From Acidobacteriota bacterium (GTDB lineage: Bacteria; Acidobacteriota; Vicinamibacteria; Vicinamibacterales; JAFNAJ01), in the NCBI GenBank assembly GCA_017860085.1, contig JAFNAJ010000152.1, positions 1 through 6,527 on the forward strand: 6,527 bases of DNA. Direction: 5' to 3'. Numbering within the stretch: position 1 is the stretch's first letter; each line of letters begins with the position of its first letter. The notes under the pieces are model-generated. The model was not told the DNA's origin and made no database searches. It saw nothing but the letters and a program-made list of their open reading frames with translations. Position numbers and translations under genes: made by a program. Positions 1-6,145 of this stretch are shown here, one piece after another.

Positions 1-1208
1 GTGTTGTAGACGGGAACATAGACCACTTGCGGGTTCGCGGGCTGGATGACGATCACCGACTGCCCGGTGGACGTCGTCTCGGTGACCACCTCCTGCTGCT
101 CCGTGGTCTTCAGGTTGCCGAGGGCCTGTGCGGCCGCGCGGAGCCGCTGAATCGAGTCGAAGACGGCGGTCTTGTCGGCCACGAACGCCCTGCCGAGCTG
201 CGCGGTCCAGTCCGGCTTCTGCACCAGCATCTGCACGACCTGGCCGAACGGCGCGAGCGCGATGTAGCAGGCCGCGAACCCGGCGGCCTGCGCCGCGTCC
301 TGGAGGGGCGTGCCCTTGAGGCTGGCGTTGCTCCCGAGCCACGCCGAGAACTTCTGCAGCGTCGGGACGTCGGTCGACGCCTGCAGGATCTGGGCGATCA
401 GCGCGTCGGGATAGAGCGCGATGGGCGCCGTCAGGGCATCCATCGCCGCGGTCGACGCGCCGCCGGACGCGGGGGCCCCGGCGGGCGCCGCCGTCGTCTG
501 CGCCGGCCCAGCCGCTGCGACCTTCTGGTAGTTGGAGTTCTGGACGACGACCTGGATCTGCTGCCCGGGCACGTTGAGCACGACGTTGCCCGGGTACGAG
601 AGCCCTTCGCGAAGCCGCGCGAAGGTCACGTCCAGCGTGACCGCGTCGGACGGGGCGGCGAGGTACGACTTCACGCTGACCGTCTGGAGCGCGTTGCCTG
701 CCGTGTCGAGGCCGAGGCTCAGCGTGTCACCACTCTTCGCGTAGTTGCGGAGATCCAGGCGGGCCGAATTGGGCCCCGTCGGTGTGATCGCCAGGTTACC
801 GGCGGCCTTCGCCGCCTGGATCCGCTGCGGGTCTGGCGGGACGTACTGGTGTACCAGGTCGACCGCCTGCGTCATCGTGGCGGTGATCTCCGCCTTCTTC
901 TTCTCGACCAGCTTGCCCTTCACTCCGCCAGGCGGCGCCTGCTGCGGCGGCGCGCTCAACGCCTGCTTCTGGACCTTTCCGTCTGGCCCGTAGAAGCACT
1001 GTTTCTGGGTGCGCGACTTCTCCTCGCCCTTCATGCTGACGACCGTCGTCTCGACCCACTTGTATTGCTTCTGCAACTGCTGATTCGCAGCCAGCGACTG
1101 CTTCAGCGCGGCCACCTTGTCCTGTTGGGCCTGGAGCCCGTGCGGCACGACCAGCAGGACACACAACGACAGCCAGGCCTTCCACGCGGCACCGGGTGTG
1201 CATTTCAT
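1..1208 (-). CDS. Secreted two-domain protein: LolA-like N-terminal region plus DUF3300 (partial, 3' end outside window)
   Basis: 402 codons are present and the frame leaves the window without a stop. Residues 1-27 are a signal peptide (MKCTPGAAWKAWLSLCVLLV..., likely cleaved LQA-QQ). Residues about 31-230 form a region resembling outer-membrane-lipoprotein-sorting (LolA/LolB-like) or related periplasmic beta folds. It starts with ANQQLQKQYKWVETTVVSMKG, has a lysine-rich VKGKLVEKKKAEI stretch (96-108), then paired-strand sequence such as LDLRNYAKSGDTLSL and ends VVVQNSNYQKV. An Ala/Pro/Gly/Thr linker (231-254) leads to a DUF3300 domain from about 255: LTAPIALYPDALIAQILQAST (259-279), PDWTAQLGRAF (332-342), IQRLRAAAQALGNLKT (353-368), and VIVIQPANPQVVYVPVYN (385-402), the typical start of its tail. 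DUF3300 is found in exported proteins of unknown function. The protein probably acts in the periplasm or at the outer membrane beside its coupled DUF2490 neighbour. DUF3300 is a confident call; the LolA-like label is weaker. Confidence 0.85.
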   Translation of the reverse strand, partial: MKCTPGAAWKAWLSLCVLLVVPHGLQAQQDKVAALKQSLAANQQLQKQYKWVETTVVSMKGEEKSRTQKQCFYGPDGKVQKQALSAPPQQAPPGGVKGKLVEKKKAEITATMTQAVDLVHQYVPPDPQRIQAAKAAGNLAITPTGPNSARLDLRNYAKSGDTLSLGLDTAGNALQTVSVKSYLAAPSDAVTLDVTFARLREGLSYPGNVVLNVPGQQIQVVVQNSNYQKVAAAGPAQTTAAPAGAPASGGASTAAMDALTAPIALYPDALIAQILQASTDVPTLQKFSAWLGSNASLKGTPLQDAAQAAGFAACYIALAPFGQVVQMLVQKPDWTAQLGRAFVADKTAVFDSIQRLRAAAQALGNLKTTEQQEVVTETTSTGQSVIVIQPANPQVVYVPVYN

Positions 1209-2041
1209 CGCAGACTCTCCAATTCGCGTCCTCGGACCCAGGGAACGGCGTCAGCGACGCTGGCGCCGGGAGCCGACATCGCGTCCGGCTGCGCCGGGCG
1301 CCTTCGCTCGAAGTAGACGTGCAGGATGACGTTCAACGCGAGGAGGTTCGTCACCGACGAGCGGGTGTCGTGCTGATAGGTGACGTTGCCCTCGATCGCG
1401 CAGCGGGGCGACCACAACACCGAGGCGCCCGGGATGACCCGTACGCGATTCACGGTGTCGTACCGCGAGTCGTAGTACGGCTCCACGTTCACGTACGGGA
1501 CGATCGACGTGCGCCCCTTGGCGATCTCCTTCTCGACCATGAGGCGGTAGCGCCAGCGGTTCGAGAACTCGACGTCGTCGCTCCCGAGCCAGCGAAGGTC
1601 GGTCCGGAGCCGATGCGACACGAGCACACCGCCCTTGATCGGCGTCCTGGCGTGCACCTCGGCGAAGATCGTCCGCTCCGTGTACGCCGCGCCCTGGTCG
1701 TCGAGGCTCTTCCCTCCGAGGTAGCCGCCGCGGATCAGCATCGGCTTCAGGTCACGGGCGCGGTCCTCGTCCAGCAGACGCGTCGCCTGCACGCGACGCG
1801 TCCTGCCGAACGCGTAGTCCACCTGCGGGATGAAGTTCCCCTCACGGTAGGCGGTCTCGATGTTGCGCGAGATCGGCACGAACAGCGAGACCCGCCAGGC
1901 GGGCGACAGCCGCCACCACACGTCGATCTCCGGCCAGAACTCCTGTTGACGTTCGTCGGCGACTGCCACACCGACAGCAGCCGGCCCCGCCAGGAGCGCG
2001 AGGCCGATGGCGCGCCGGACACGACGCCCGAACACTGACAT
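1205..2041 (-). CDS. Secreted DUF2490-like protein, predicted outer-membrane beta-barrel
   Basis: A 278-residue exported protein. Residues 1-29 are a signal peptide (basic MSVFGRRVRRA, hydrophobic core, cleavage likely after VAVA-D/VADE). The mature part is a run of alternating amphipathic strands rich in Trp, Tyr and Arg: FWPEIDVWWRLSPAWRVSL (35-53), VLVSHRLRTDLRW (139-151), NRWRYRLMVEKEI (161-173), IVPYVNVEPYYDSRY (180-194), and a last strand LNVILHVYFERRR (236-248). This fits the DUF2490 family of predicted outer-membrane barrels, whose function is unknown. The frame is open further upstream (to 2224), but the ATG at 2041 begins the signal peptide directly. No good Shine-Dalgarno sequence precedes it. 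After the last strand comes a 30-residue non-barrel tail, which is unusual because barrels normally end with the sorting strand. Its TGA overlaps the next ATG (ATGA, 1208-1205), so it is probably co-translated with the LolA-like/DUF3300 gene. Confidence 0.72.
   Translation of the reverse strand: MSVFGRRVRRAIGLALLAGPAAVGVAVADERQQEFWPEIDVWWRLSPAWRVSLFVPISRNIETAYREGNFIPQVDYAFGRTRRVQATRLLDEDRARDLKPMLIRGGYLGGKSLDDQGAAYTERTIFAEVHARTPIKGGVLVSHRLRTDLRWLGSDDVEFSNRWRYRLMVEKEIAKGRTSIVPYVNVEPYYDSRYDTVNRVRVIPGASVLWSPRCAIEGNVTYQHDTRSSVTNLLALNVILHVYFERRRPAQPDAMSAPGASVADAVPWVRGRELESLR
1215..1220 (-). promoter_or_regulatory. Ribosome binding site for the LolA-like/DUF3300 gene
   Basis: GGAGAG stands 6 bases before the ATG at 1208, inside the last codons of the DUF2490 gene. 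It supports this ATG over the out-of-frame ATG at 1203, and with the ATGA overlap points to translational coupling. Confidence 0.65.
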
Positions 2042-2119
2042 CGCGCTTGGCCCGCGTCGCCCTGCCCGGTTGTCCGCTCGACGCTCTCGAGCACGAAGAC
2101 CTCGCAGCCGGACACCCGA

Positions 2120-2125
2120 ATGATA
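2120..2125 (-). promoter_or_regulatory. Possible -10 element of a promoter for the DUF2490-DUF3300 pair
   Basis: TATCAT, in the local context TTTGGTATCATTCGG, is one of the few AT-rich spots in the 179-bp gap (2042-2220). It sits about 78 bases before the ATG at 2041, implying a leader of roughly 70 bases. No convincing TTGACA-like -35 box is found 16-18 bases upstream, so this is only a candidate. Apart from this element and the hairpin at 2183-2214, nothing else is recognised in the gap. Confidence 0.3.
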
Positions 2126-2182
2126 CCAAACCGCCCCGCACTGCGAAGAGGTGACCACGTTGCGCCAACTGGGAACTCCTTT

Positions 2183-2214
2183 TCGCCGCATCGACGCGCG
2201 ACGGATGCCGGCGA
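2183..2214 (-). terminator. Stem-loop just after the dehydrogenase stop codon
   Basis: On the minus strand TCGCCGGCATC pairs with GATGCGGCGA around an 11-base loop, giving ten pairs with a single bulged base. The stem begins 6 bases after the TGA at 2223-2221. It is followed by AAAAGG instead of a T run, so it looks like a 3'-end or Rho-associated hairpin more than a textbook intrinsic terminator. Together with the promoter-like element downstream it suggests that the DUF2490/DUF3300 pair is a separate transcription unit. Confidence 0.45.
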
Positions 2215-2220
2215 TCACGC

Positions 2221-3270
2221 TCACGCGTCTGCGAACTGGACCACGACCTTGATGTCGTCCGGCTGTCGAGCGAGGGCGTGCGTGAACGCGGCCGGCGGCT
2301 CACACCGCGAGATGAGGCGTGCAAGCCACGCATGGTCCGCGCGGGCCAGGACTCGTCCCGCCCTGTACCAATGCCGCTTGTTGGCGTTCACGCTTCCCAC
2401 GACGACGTTGTTCCGCAGGACGACGTTGGACGCCACGTCGGCCGTGTTGAGCCCGACGGTGCGTCCGCCGCTGCCGACGCCCGTCAGACACACGACCCCG
2501 CCCGCCGCCACGGCCTTGACCGAGTCCCCGATGACCTGCCCGACGCCGGTGCATTCGACGATCACGTCGGGCTGGAAGCCGACATCGGCGACGGACCCGG
2601 AGTGGTAGGTCGCCCCCAGGGCGCGAACGAGGTCCGGCTTGGCCCCCGATTCGACGCGGTCGAGCACGTGGACCTCGAGCCCCTGCAGCTTGCCGATGAG
2701 GGCGGCGAGCAGACCGATCGGTCCCGCACCGGTCACGAGCACGGTTTCCGGCACCCAGAACGCGCGCTGGCCGACCGCCAGGACCTGCTCCCACGCCTTC
2801 GTGACGACCGTGGTCGGCTCGAGCAGCACGCCAAGCAGGCCGAGCGACGGGTCGACCTTGACGGCGTATTCGGGCTCGCTGCGCCAGCGCTCGGACATGA
2901 ACCCGTCGATCTGCTTGATGCCGCGCTCGGTGTACTGGCCGTTGCGGCACATGTCCCACTCGCCTACTGCGCAGTTCGGGCACGGCACCGGGTCGGGCCG
3001 GCGGACGATGCCGACGACGAGGTCGCCCCTCTTGAAGGAGCTGCTCGGGCCCGGGTCGATCACCCTGCCGAGGGACTCGTGCCCGAGCACCAGGCGCGTC
3101 TTGCCCTCGGGTGCCCAGCCGTACTTGCCCTCGACGATCTCCACGTCGGTCCCACAGACCCCGACCGCGATGGCTTCCACGAGCACTGACCCGCCGCGTG
3201 CGTCAGGTTCGGGGATGTCTTCAAGGCGGGCGGTCCCCGGTTTGTGCGGTTCGACGGTGATGGCTTTCAT
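2221..3270 (-). CDS. Zinc-dependent medium-chain dehydrogenase, glucose 1-dehydrogenase type
   Basis: A 349-residue cytoplasmic enzyme of the medium-chain dehydrogenase superfamily, the length expected for bacterial/archaeal glucose 1-dehydrogenases that oxidise glucose or related aldoses to the lactone with NAD(P)+. The GroES-like catalytic domain has GVCGTD (Cys39) and GHES (His64, Glu65) as catalytic zinc ligands, and LLEPTTVV (Glu151). The Rossmann domain has GAGPIG (181-186), and Asp204-Arg205 follow the second strand where cofactor preference is set. Aspartate there usually favours NAD, but the following arginine leaves NADP possible. NNVVVGSVNANKRHW (287-301) near the C-terminus is characteristic of the glucose dehydrogenase subgroup and is better evidence than the general fold. 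The structural-zinc lobe holds only three cysteines (97, 100, 108); proline occupies the place of the first of the usual four. The gene stands 118 bp after SulP and is followed by a hairpin. The aldose specificity is inferred from family resemblance. Confidence 0.88.
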   Translation of the reverse strand: MKAITVEPHKPGTARLEDIPEPDARGGSVLVEAIAVGVCGTDVEIVEGKYGWAPEGKTRLVLGHESLGRVIDPGPSSSFKRGDLVVGIVRRPDPVPCPNCAVGEWDMCRNGQYTERGIKQIDGFMSERWRSEPEYAVKVDPSLGLLGVLLEPTTVVTKAWEQVLAVGQRAFWVPETVLVTGAGPIGLLAALIGKLQGLEVHVLDRVESGAKPDLVRALGATYHSGSVADVGFQPDVIVECTGVGQVIGDSVKAVAAGGVVCLTGVGSGGRTVGLNTADVASNVVLRNNVVVGSVNANKRHWYRAGRVLARADHAWLARLISRCEPPAAFTHALARQPDDIKVVVQFADA

Positions 3271-3274
3271 CGGG

Positions 3275-3280
3275 CTCCTC
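3275..3280 (-). promoter_or_regulatory. Ribosome binding site for the glucose dehydrogenase-type gene
   Basis: GAGGAG lies 4 bases before the ATG at 3270, a slightly short spacing. It supports this start over the in-frame ATG at 3309, which would add 13 residues (MSRGFSSRAPRSP) that precede the normal family N-terminus MKAITVEP. Confidence 0.7.
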
Positions 3281-3332
3281 GGGGCGCGCGAGCTGAAACC
3301 GCGCGACAAGCAGTGCTGGCGCGTTCGCTCGG

Positions 3333-3355
3333 CCTCACGCGTGCGGCGCGCGAGG
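3333..3355 (-). terminator. Stem-loop in the SulP-dehydrogenase gap (terminator-like, no U-tract)
   Basis: On the minus strand CCTCGCGCG pairs with CGCGTGAGG around a 5-base loop CCGCA. This is nine consecutive pairs, of which one is G·U, starting 33 bases after the SulP stop. The following bases are GC-rich with no T run, so it does not meet the classical intrinsic terminator definition. It may be a Rho-linked end, a weak terminator or an mRNA 3' stabiliser separating the transporter operon from the dehydrogenase gene. The rest of the 118-bp gap (3271-3388) shows no recognisable promoter. Confidence 0.4.
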
Positions 3356-3388
3356 TCGGGAGGCCGCCAGCGTCGTGGACCGCGGGGG

Positions 3389-5188
3389 TCATGAATCTCC
3401 TCTTCGCTCGCGCACGGCCACGTTGGCCGCCTCGGCGCGGAACGCGGCCGCCGCGTGCCGGTTGGTCGGGTAGAACCTGTCCGGGTCGATGTGTTCCATG
3501 AGGTCGTACTTCTCCAGCCAGGAGCGGAAGGCGCGATCCGCTCGGCTGACGACGAAGGTGACCTTCCCCTTGGCGAGTAGGGCCATCGCCTGCCGCAGGG
3601 CCCCCGCGCCGGTGGTGTCGATGTCGACCATCGCCTGCGCGTCCAGCACGAACCAGCGGACGGGAGCGGGTGCCTGCGCGATGAGCCGCTCGACGTCGTT
3701 GAGGAAGAGGGTCGCGTTCGCGAAGTAGAGCGGGGCGCCGAAGCGGTACACGACGAGTCCCGAAAGCCCGGAGGCCTGTGCGGCGTCGAACGGCACGAAG
3801 TGGCTGCCGTCGGGCGCTTCCACCAGGGTCGCGGTTACTGGGTTCGAGGCCCGGCGGATGACGTCGACCGTGGAGAGCAGGAAGGCGATGAGCACCGCGC
3901 GCAGCGGACCAAGGGCGAGCACACTCAAGAGGCAGACTGCAGCAATCCAGAACTCGGAGCGCCGCATCCTCCACAGTTCGCGGAACTCGTGGACCTCGAT
4001 GAGCGACAGCACCGCGTTGGCCACGATCCCCGCCAGCGCCGCATTGGGAAGGAACGCCAGCAGGTCGGTGAAAAAGAGCAGCACCACCGCGATCGTTCCG
4101 GCCGCCACCAAGCTGGGGAGCTGGCTCTTCGCGCCCGAGGCATCCATCGCCGCCGAGCGGGACGGGCTGTTGCCCGTGAGGAACGACCCGGTGAAGCCCG
4201 CCGCCAGGTTGGCCGCGCCCCAGGCGAAGAGCATCTGGTCGCCGTCGGCCTTGTAGCCGTACTTGTTGCTGTAGCTGCGGACCACCAGCAGGCCTTCGCA
4301 GAGGAGGATGGCCACGATCGCGAAGGCGCTCGGCAACAGCCGCAGGTAGTCGCTCACGGGAATGGACGGCAGCGTGAGCGTCGGGGCACCCGAGGGGATG
4401 GCGCCGAGCACCCCCACCCCCTTGGCGGGGAGATCGAAGACAGCGACGGCGGCTGTCAGCAGTACCAAGGCCACCAGGGCGCCGGGAATCCGGGGCGCAT
4501 ACCGTTTCAGCAGCCGGACAATCAAGAAGGCGCTGACCCCAATCGCCACCGAGTACAGGTTGGCCCGCGGAACGCTGTCGATCAGGGCCAGCACCTCGAC
4601 GAAGTACCCCTCGGTGTTCACCGAGGTCGCCATCGCGTCTCTGAGCCGTTCCGCCGCCGCGAGCACACCCGATGCCGCCTCGGCCGCGTGGGGAGCGGCG
4701 AGGATCTTCCGCACCTGGTTGGTGAACACCTCCACGCCGAGCCCGGTGATGAAGCCCGCCATCACAGCCCGCGAGAGGAAATTGGCGAGGAAGGCGAGGC
4801 GGAAGGCCCAGAAGACGAAGAACAACAGGCCGCAGATCAGGGCCAGGGCGAGGGCGTACTGCAGGCGCAGCGGCTCCCCGGGCGCCGCGAAGGCGACCAG
4901 CGCGGCACCGACCAGCCCGGCCATCGAGGCGTCTGGGCTCGTGACCAGGTGGCGCGAACTCGTGAGCAAGGCGAACACCGCCAGCGGGATGATGGCCGCG
5001 TAGAGGCCGGCCACGGGGGGCAGGCCAGCCACCTGCGCGTAGCCGATGTTGAGCGGGATCATCAGCGCGGCGAGGGTGACGCCCGCCGAGACCTCCCGCG
5101 GCACGTCGGCCAGGGTGAGGCCCTGCAGTCCGGCGAACGGGCGTGGCCACCTGATGGCGGCCAGCACGCCCGGAGCCTCCGTGCTCAT
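3389..5188 (-). CDS. SulP (SLC26-type) inorganic anion transporter with C-terminal STAS domain
   Basis: A 599-residue inner-membrane transporter, normal length for the family. The membrane domain spans about 35-440. It starts with a typical first-helix region (PLNIGYAQVAGLPPVAGLYA, 45-64), followed by TSPDASMAGLVG (83-94), a conserved-type acidic residue E298 (LLCEGLLVVRSY) and NSPSRSAAMDASGA (340-353), the SulP motif near the anion site. The cytoplasmic STAS domain covers about 458-580, with strand VYRFGAPLYFANA (480-492) and the loop LDAQAMVDIDTTG (515-527). SulP proteins move sulfate, bicarbonate, chloride, molybdate or dicarboxylates, by proton or sodium symport or by exchange. Family membership is clear, but the sequence does not fix the substrate. 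Its start overlaps the BASS stop by ATGA, so the two transporters are probably translated in coupled fashion. A neighbouring rhodanese flavoprotein makes a sulfur oxyanion substrate plausible, but this is inference. Confidence 0.93.
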   Translation of the reverse strand: MSTEAPGVLAAIRWPRPFAGLQGLTLADVPREVSAGVTLAALMIPLNIGYAQVAGLPPVAGLYAAIIPLAVFALLTSSRHLVTSPDASMAGLVGAALVAFAAPGEPLRLQYALALALICGLLFFVFWAFRLAFLANFLSRAVMAGFITGLGVEVFTNQVRKILAAPHAAEAASGVLAAAERLRDAMATSVNTEGYFVEVLALIDSVPRANLYSVAIGVSAFLIVRLLKRYAPRIPGALVALVLLTAAVAVFDLPAKGVGVLGAIPSGAPTLTLPSIPVSDYLRLLPSAFAIVAILLCEGLLVVRSYSNKYGYKADGDQMLFAWGAANLAAGFTGSFLTGNSPSRSAAMDASGAKSQLPSLVAAGTIAVVLLFFTDLLAFLPNAALAGIVANAVLSLIEVHEFRELWRMRRSEFWIAAVCLLSVLALGPLRAVLIAFLLSTVDVIRRASNPVTATLVEAPDGSHFVPFDAAQASGLSGLVVYRFGAPLYFANATLFLNDVERLIAQAPAPVRWFVLDAQAMVDIDTTGAGALRQAMALLAKGKVTFVVSRADRAFRSWLEKYDLMEHIDPDRFYPTNRHAAAAFRAEAANVAVRERRGDS

Positions 5189-6063
5189 GCCGCAGCCTCC
5201 TGAGCGGCCCCGCCGGCCTGCCGGGCGAAGATCTGGGCGCCGATGGCCGCGAGGACCACCGACCACAGCGTCCACATCACGGTCATCACCACGATGTTCG
5301 GGTGCGCGTTCGGAATGGCCAGCGCCGCCGCCAGGACTGCGGCGACGTTACGCGTGCCCATCCCGAGTGCCATGACGCTTCGCTGACTCTGCTTCATGCC
5401 GAAGCCGAAACGGTACGTGACGAAGCCCATGCCGACCATGAACAGGGTCATCGACAGGAGCGCGAATTCCCCCGCGGTGTTGAGCATGCCCCGGCCGTAG
5501 ATCACCAGGCACCACACGATCGTCAGCAACGTGGTGACCAGGGCAAACCCCTTGACGGCCGGGAACATCCTGGTGGCCGCCGTGTCGGCGGAATGGCGGA
5601 TCGCCGCACCGATGACCAGCGGCAGGAGGATCGTCAGGAGGAGCGGCTTCGCGAGTGACGACGTGCTGATCGTCACCCCCTTGATCAGCAGGGGCGCCAT
5701 CAATGGCATCAGCACCACGGTGCCGACCGCCACCAGGGGGATGAGGGCTCCTGCGAAGGCCATGTCTCCGCGGGCTTTACCCACCATCTGCTGGAGGAAC
5801 GGGGCGCAGGGCGCCAGGCTCGCGAGGAGCACCACGACCACGTAGGGCTGCTCCAAGGGAAGAACCCGGGTGATCAGATAGCCGAGCGCCGGCCCCAGCA
5901 CCCATCCCCACACGAAGATGAGCGCCAGCGCCTTCTTGTTCCGCAGCGCGACGACGACCTCAGGCATCCTGACCTGGAGGCCCATGGCCGCCAGGTTCGA
6001 CACGGTGAAGAGGAAGACCAACGGCCCGAAGGTGGCCTGAAGTAGGTCCATGACGGTGTTCAT
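5185..6063 (-). CDS. SBF/BASS-family (bile acid:sodium symporter fold) membrane transporter
   Basis: A 292-residue integral inner-membrane protein with about nine hydrophobic segments (roughly 12-30, 46-64, 74-92, 103-125, 139-156, 169-190, 200-217, 231-250, 258-280), the usual size and topology for the SBF family (PF01758). Family-like motifs are MGLQVRMPEV near 27-36, APCAPFLQQMVGKARGD (84-100) in the first unwound crossover helix, and ALGMGTRNVAAVLAAAL (232-248) in the second. The ATG at 6063 is preceded by AGGAGA (6077-6072) with 8 bases of spacing; Met5 is a less likely start. It follows the flavoprotein-rhodanese gene after 82 bp, and its TGA overlaps the ATG of the SulP gene (ATGA, 5188-5185). 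Members carry bile acids, pyruvate, pantothenate, arsenite and other organic or inorganic anions, so the substrate here is unknown. Several residues that bind sodium in characterised members appear to be replaced (see findings), so sodium coupling should not be assumed. Confidence 0.87.
   Translation of the reverse strand: MNTVMDLLQATFGPLVFLFTVSNLAAMGLQVRMPEVVVALRNKKALALIFVWGWVLGPALGYLITRVLPLEQPYVVVVLLASLAPCAPFLQQMVGKARGDMAFAGALIPLVAVGTVVLMPLMAPLLIKGVTISTSSLAKPLLLTILLPLVIGAAIRHSADTAATRMFPAVKGFALVTTLLTIVWCLVIYGRGMLNTAGEFALLSMTLFMVGMGFVTYRFGFGMKQSQRSVMALGMGTRNVAAVLAAALAIPNAHPNIVVMTVMWTLWSVVLAAIGAQIFARQAGGAAQEAAA
5196..5201 (-). promoter_or_regulatory. Ribosome binding site for the SulP gene
   Basis: AGGAGG, 7 bases upstream of the ATG at 5188, inside the last codons of the BASS gene. 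This perfect Shine-Dalgarno sequence decides the start: the frame stays open upstream to an ATG at 5275, but those 29 extra residues are arginine/glycine-rich, overlap the BASS gene and do not look like a transporter N-terminus. Confidence 0.8.
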
Positions 6064-6145
6064 CGCTGTTGTCTCCTACGCGCGGAGCAACCGCGTGCTT
6101 GCGAGCCGTGACACAGGCCCACGGGCCAGGCGGCGCCCCTTCCCC

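Noticed and set aside
27..1316. Long plus-strand open frame (429 codons) and other long plus-strand frames such as 3800-5203 (467 codons)
   Set aside because: They are antisense to confidently assigned genes (LolA-like/DUF3300, SulP) and consist of Arg/Gly/Asp/His-rich low-complexity sequence with no recognisable domain, as expected from opposite-strand frames in GC-rich DNA.
2176..2184. AAAAGGAG on the minus strand in the dehydrogenase-DUF2490 gap, resembling a ribosome binding site before a TTG
   Set aside because: The frame it would start encodes Arg/Ser/Gly-rich sequence that runs into the DUF2490 gene in the wrong frame, and it overlaps the 3' side of the hairpin; no small gene can be supported.
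2042..2224. Upstream extension of the DUF2490 frame to an ATG at 2224
   Set aside because: The 61 extra residues are Arg-rich, would bury the signal peptide inside the protein and would overlap the dehydrogenase stop and the hairpin.
3267..5150. A 627-codon minus-strand open frame overlapping the SulP gene
   Set aside because: It is offset by one base from the SulP frame and encodes Arg/Gly/Pro-rich sequence without motifs, while the SulP frame shows clear transmembrane and STAS motifs across its whole length.
6081..6095. Small stem-loop CGCGG-AGCAA-CCGCG just upstream of the BASS ribosome binding site
   Set aside because: Only five pairs in GC-rich DNA, with a competing register; such stems are expected by chance and there is no further riboswitch-like structure in the 82-bp gap.
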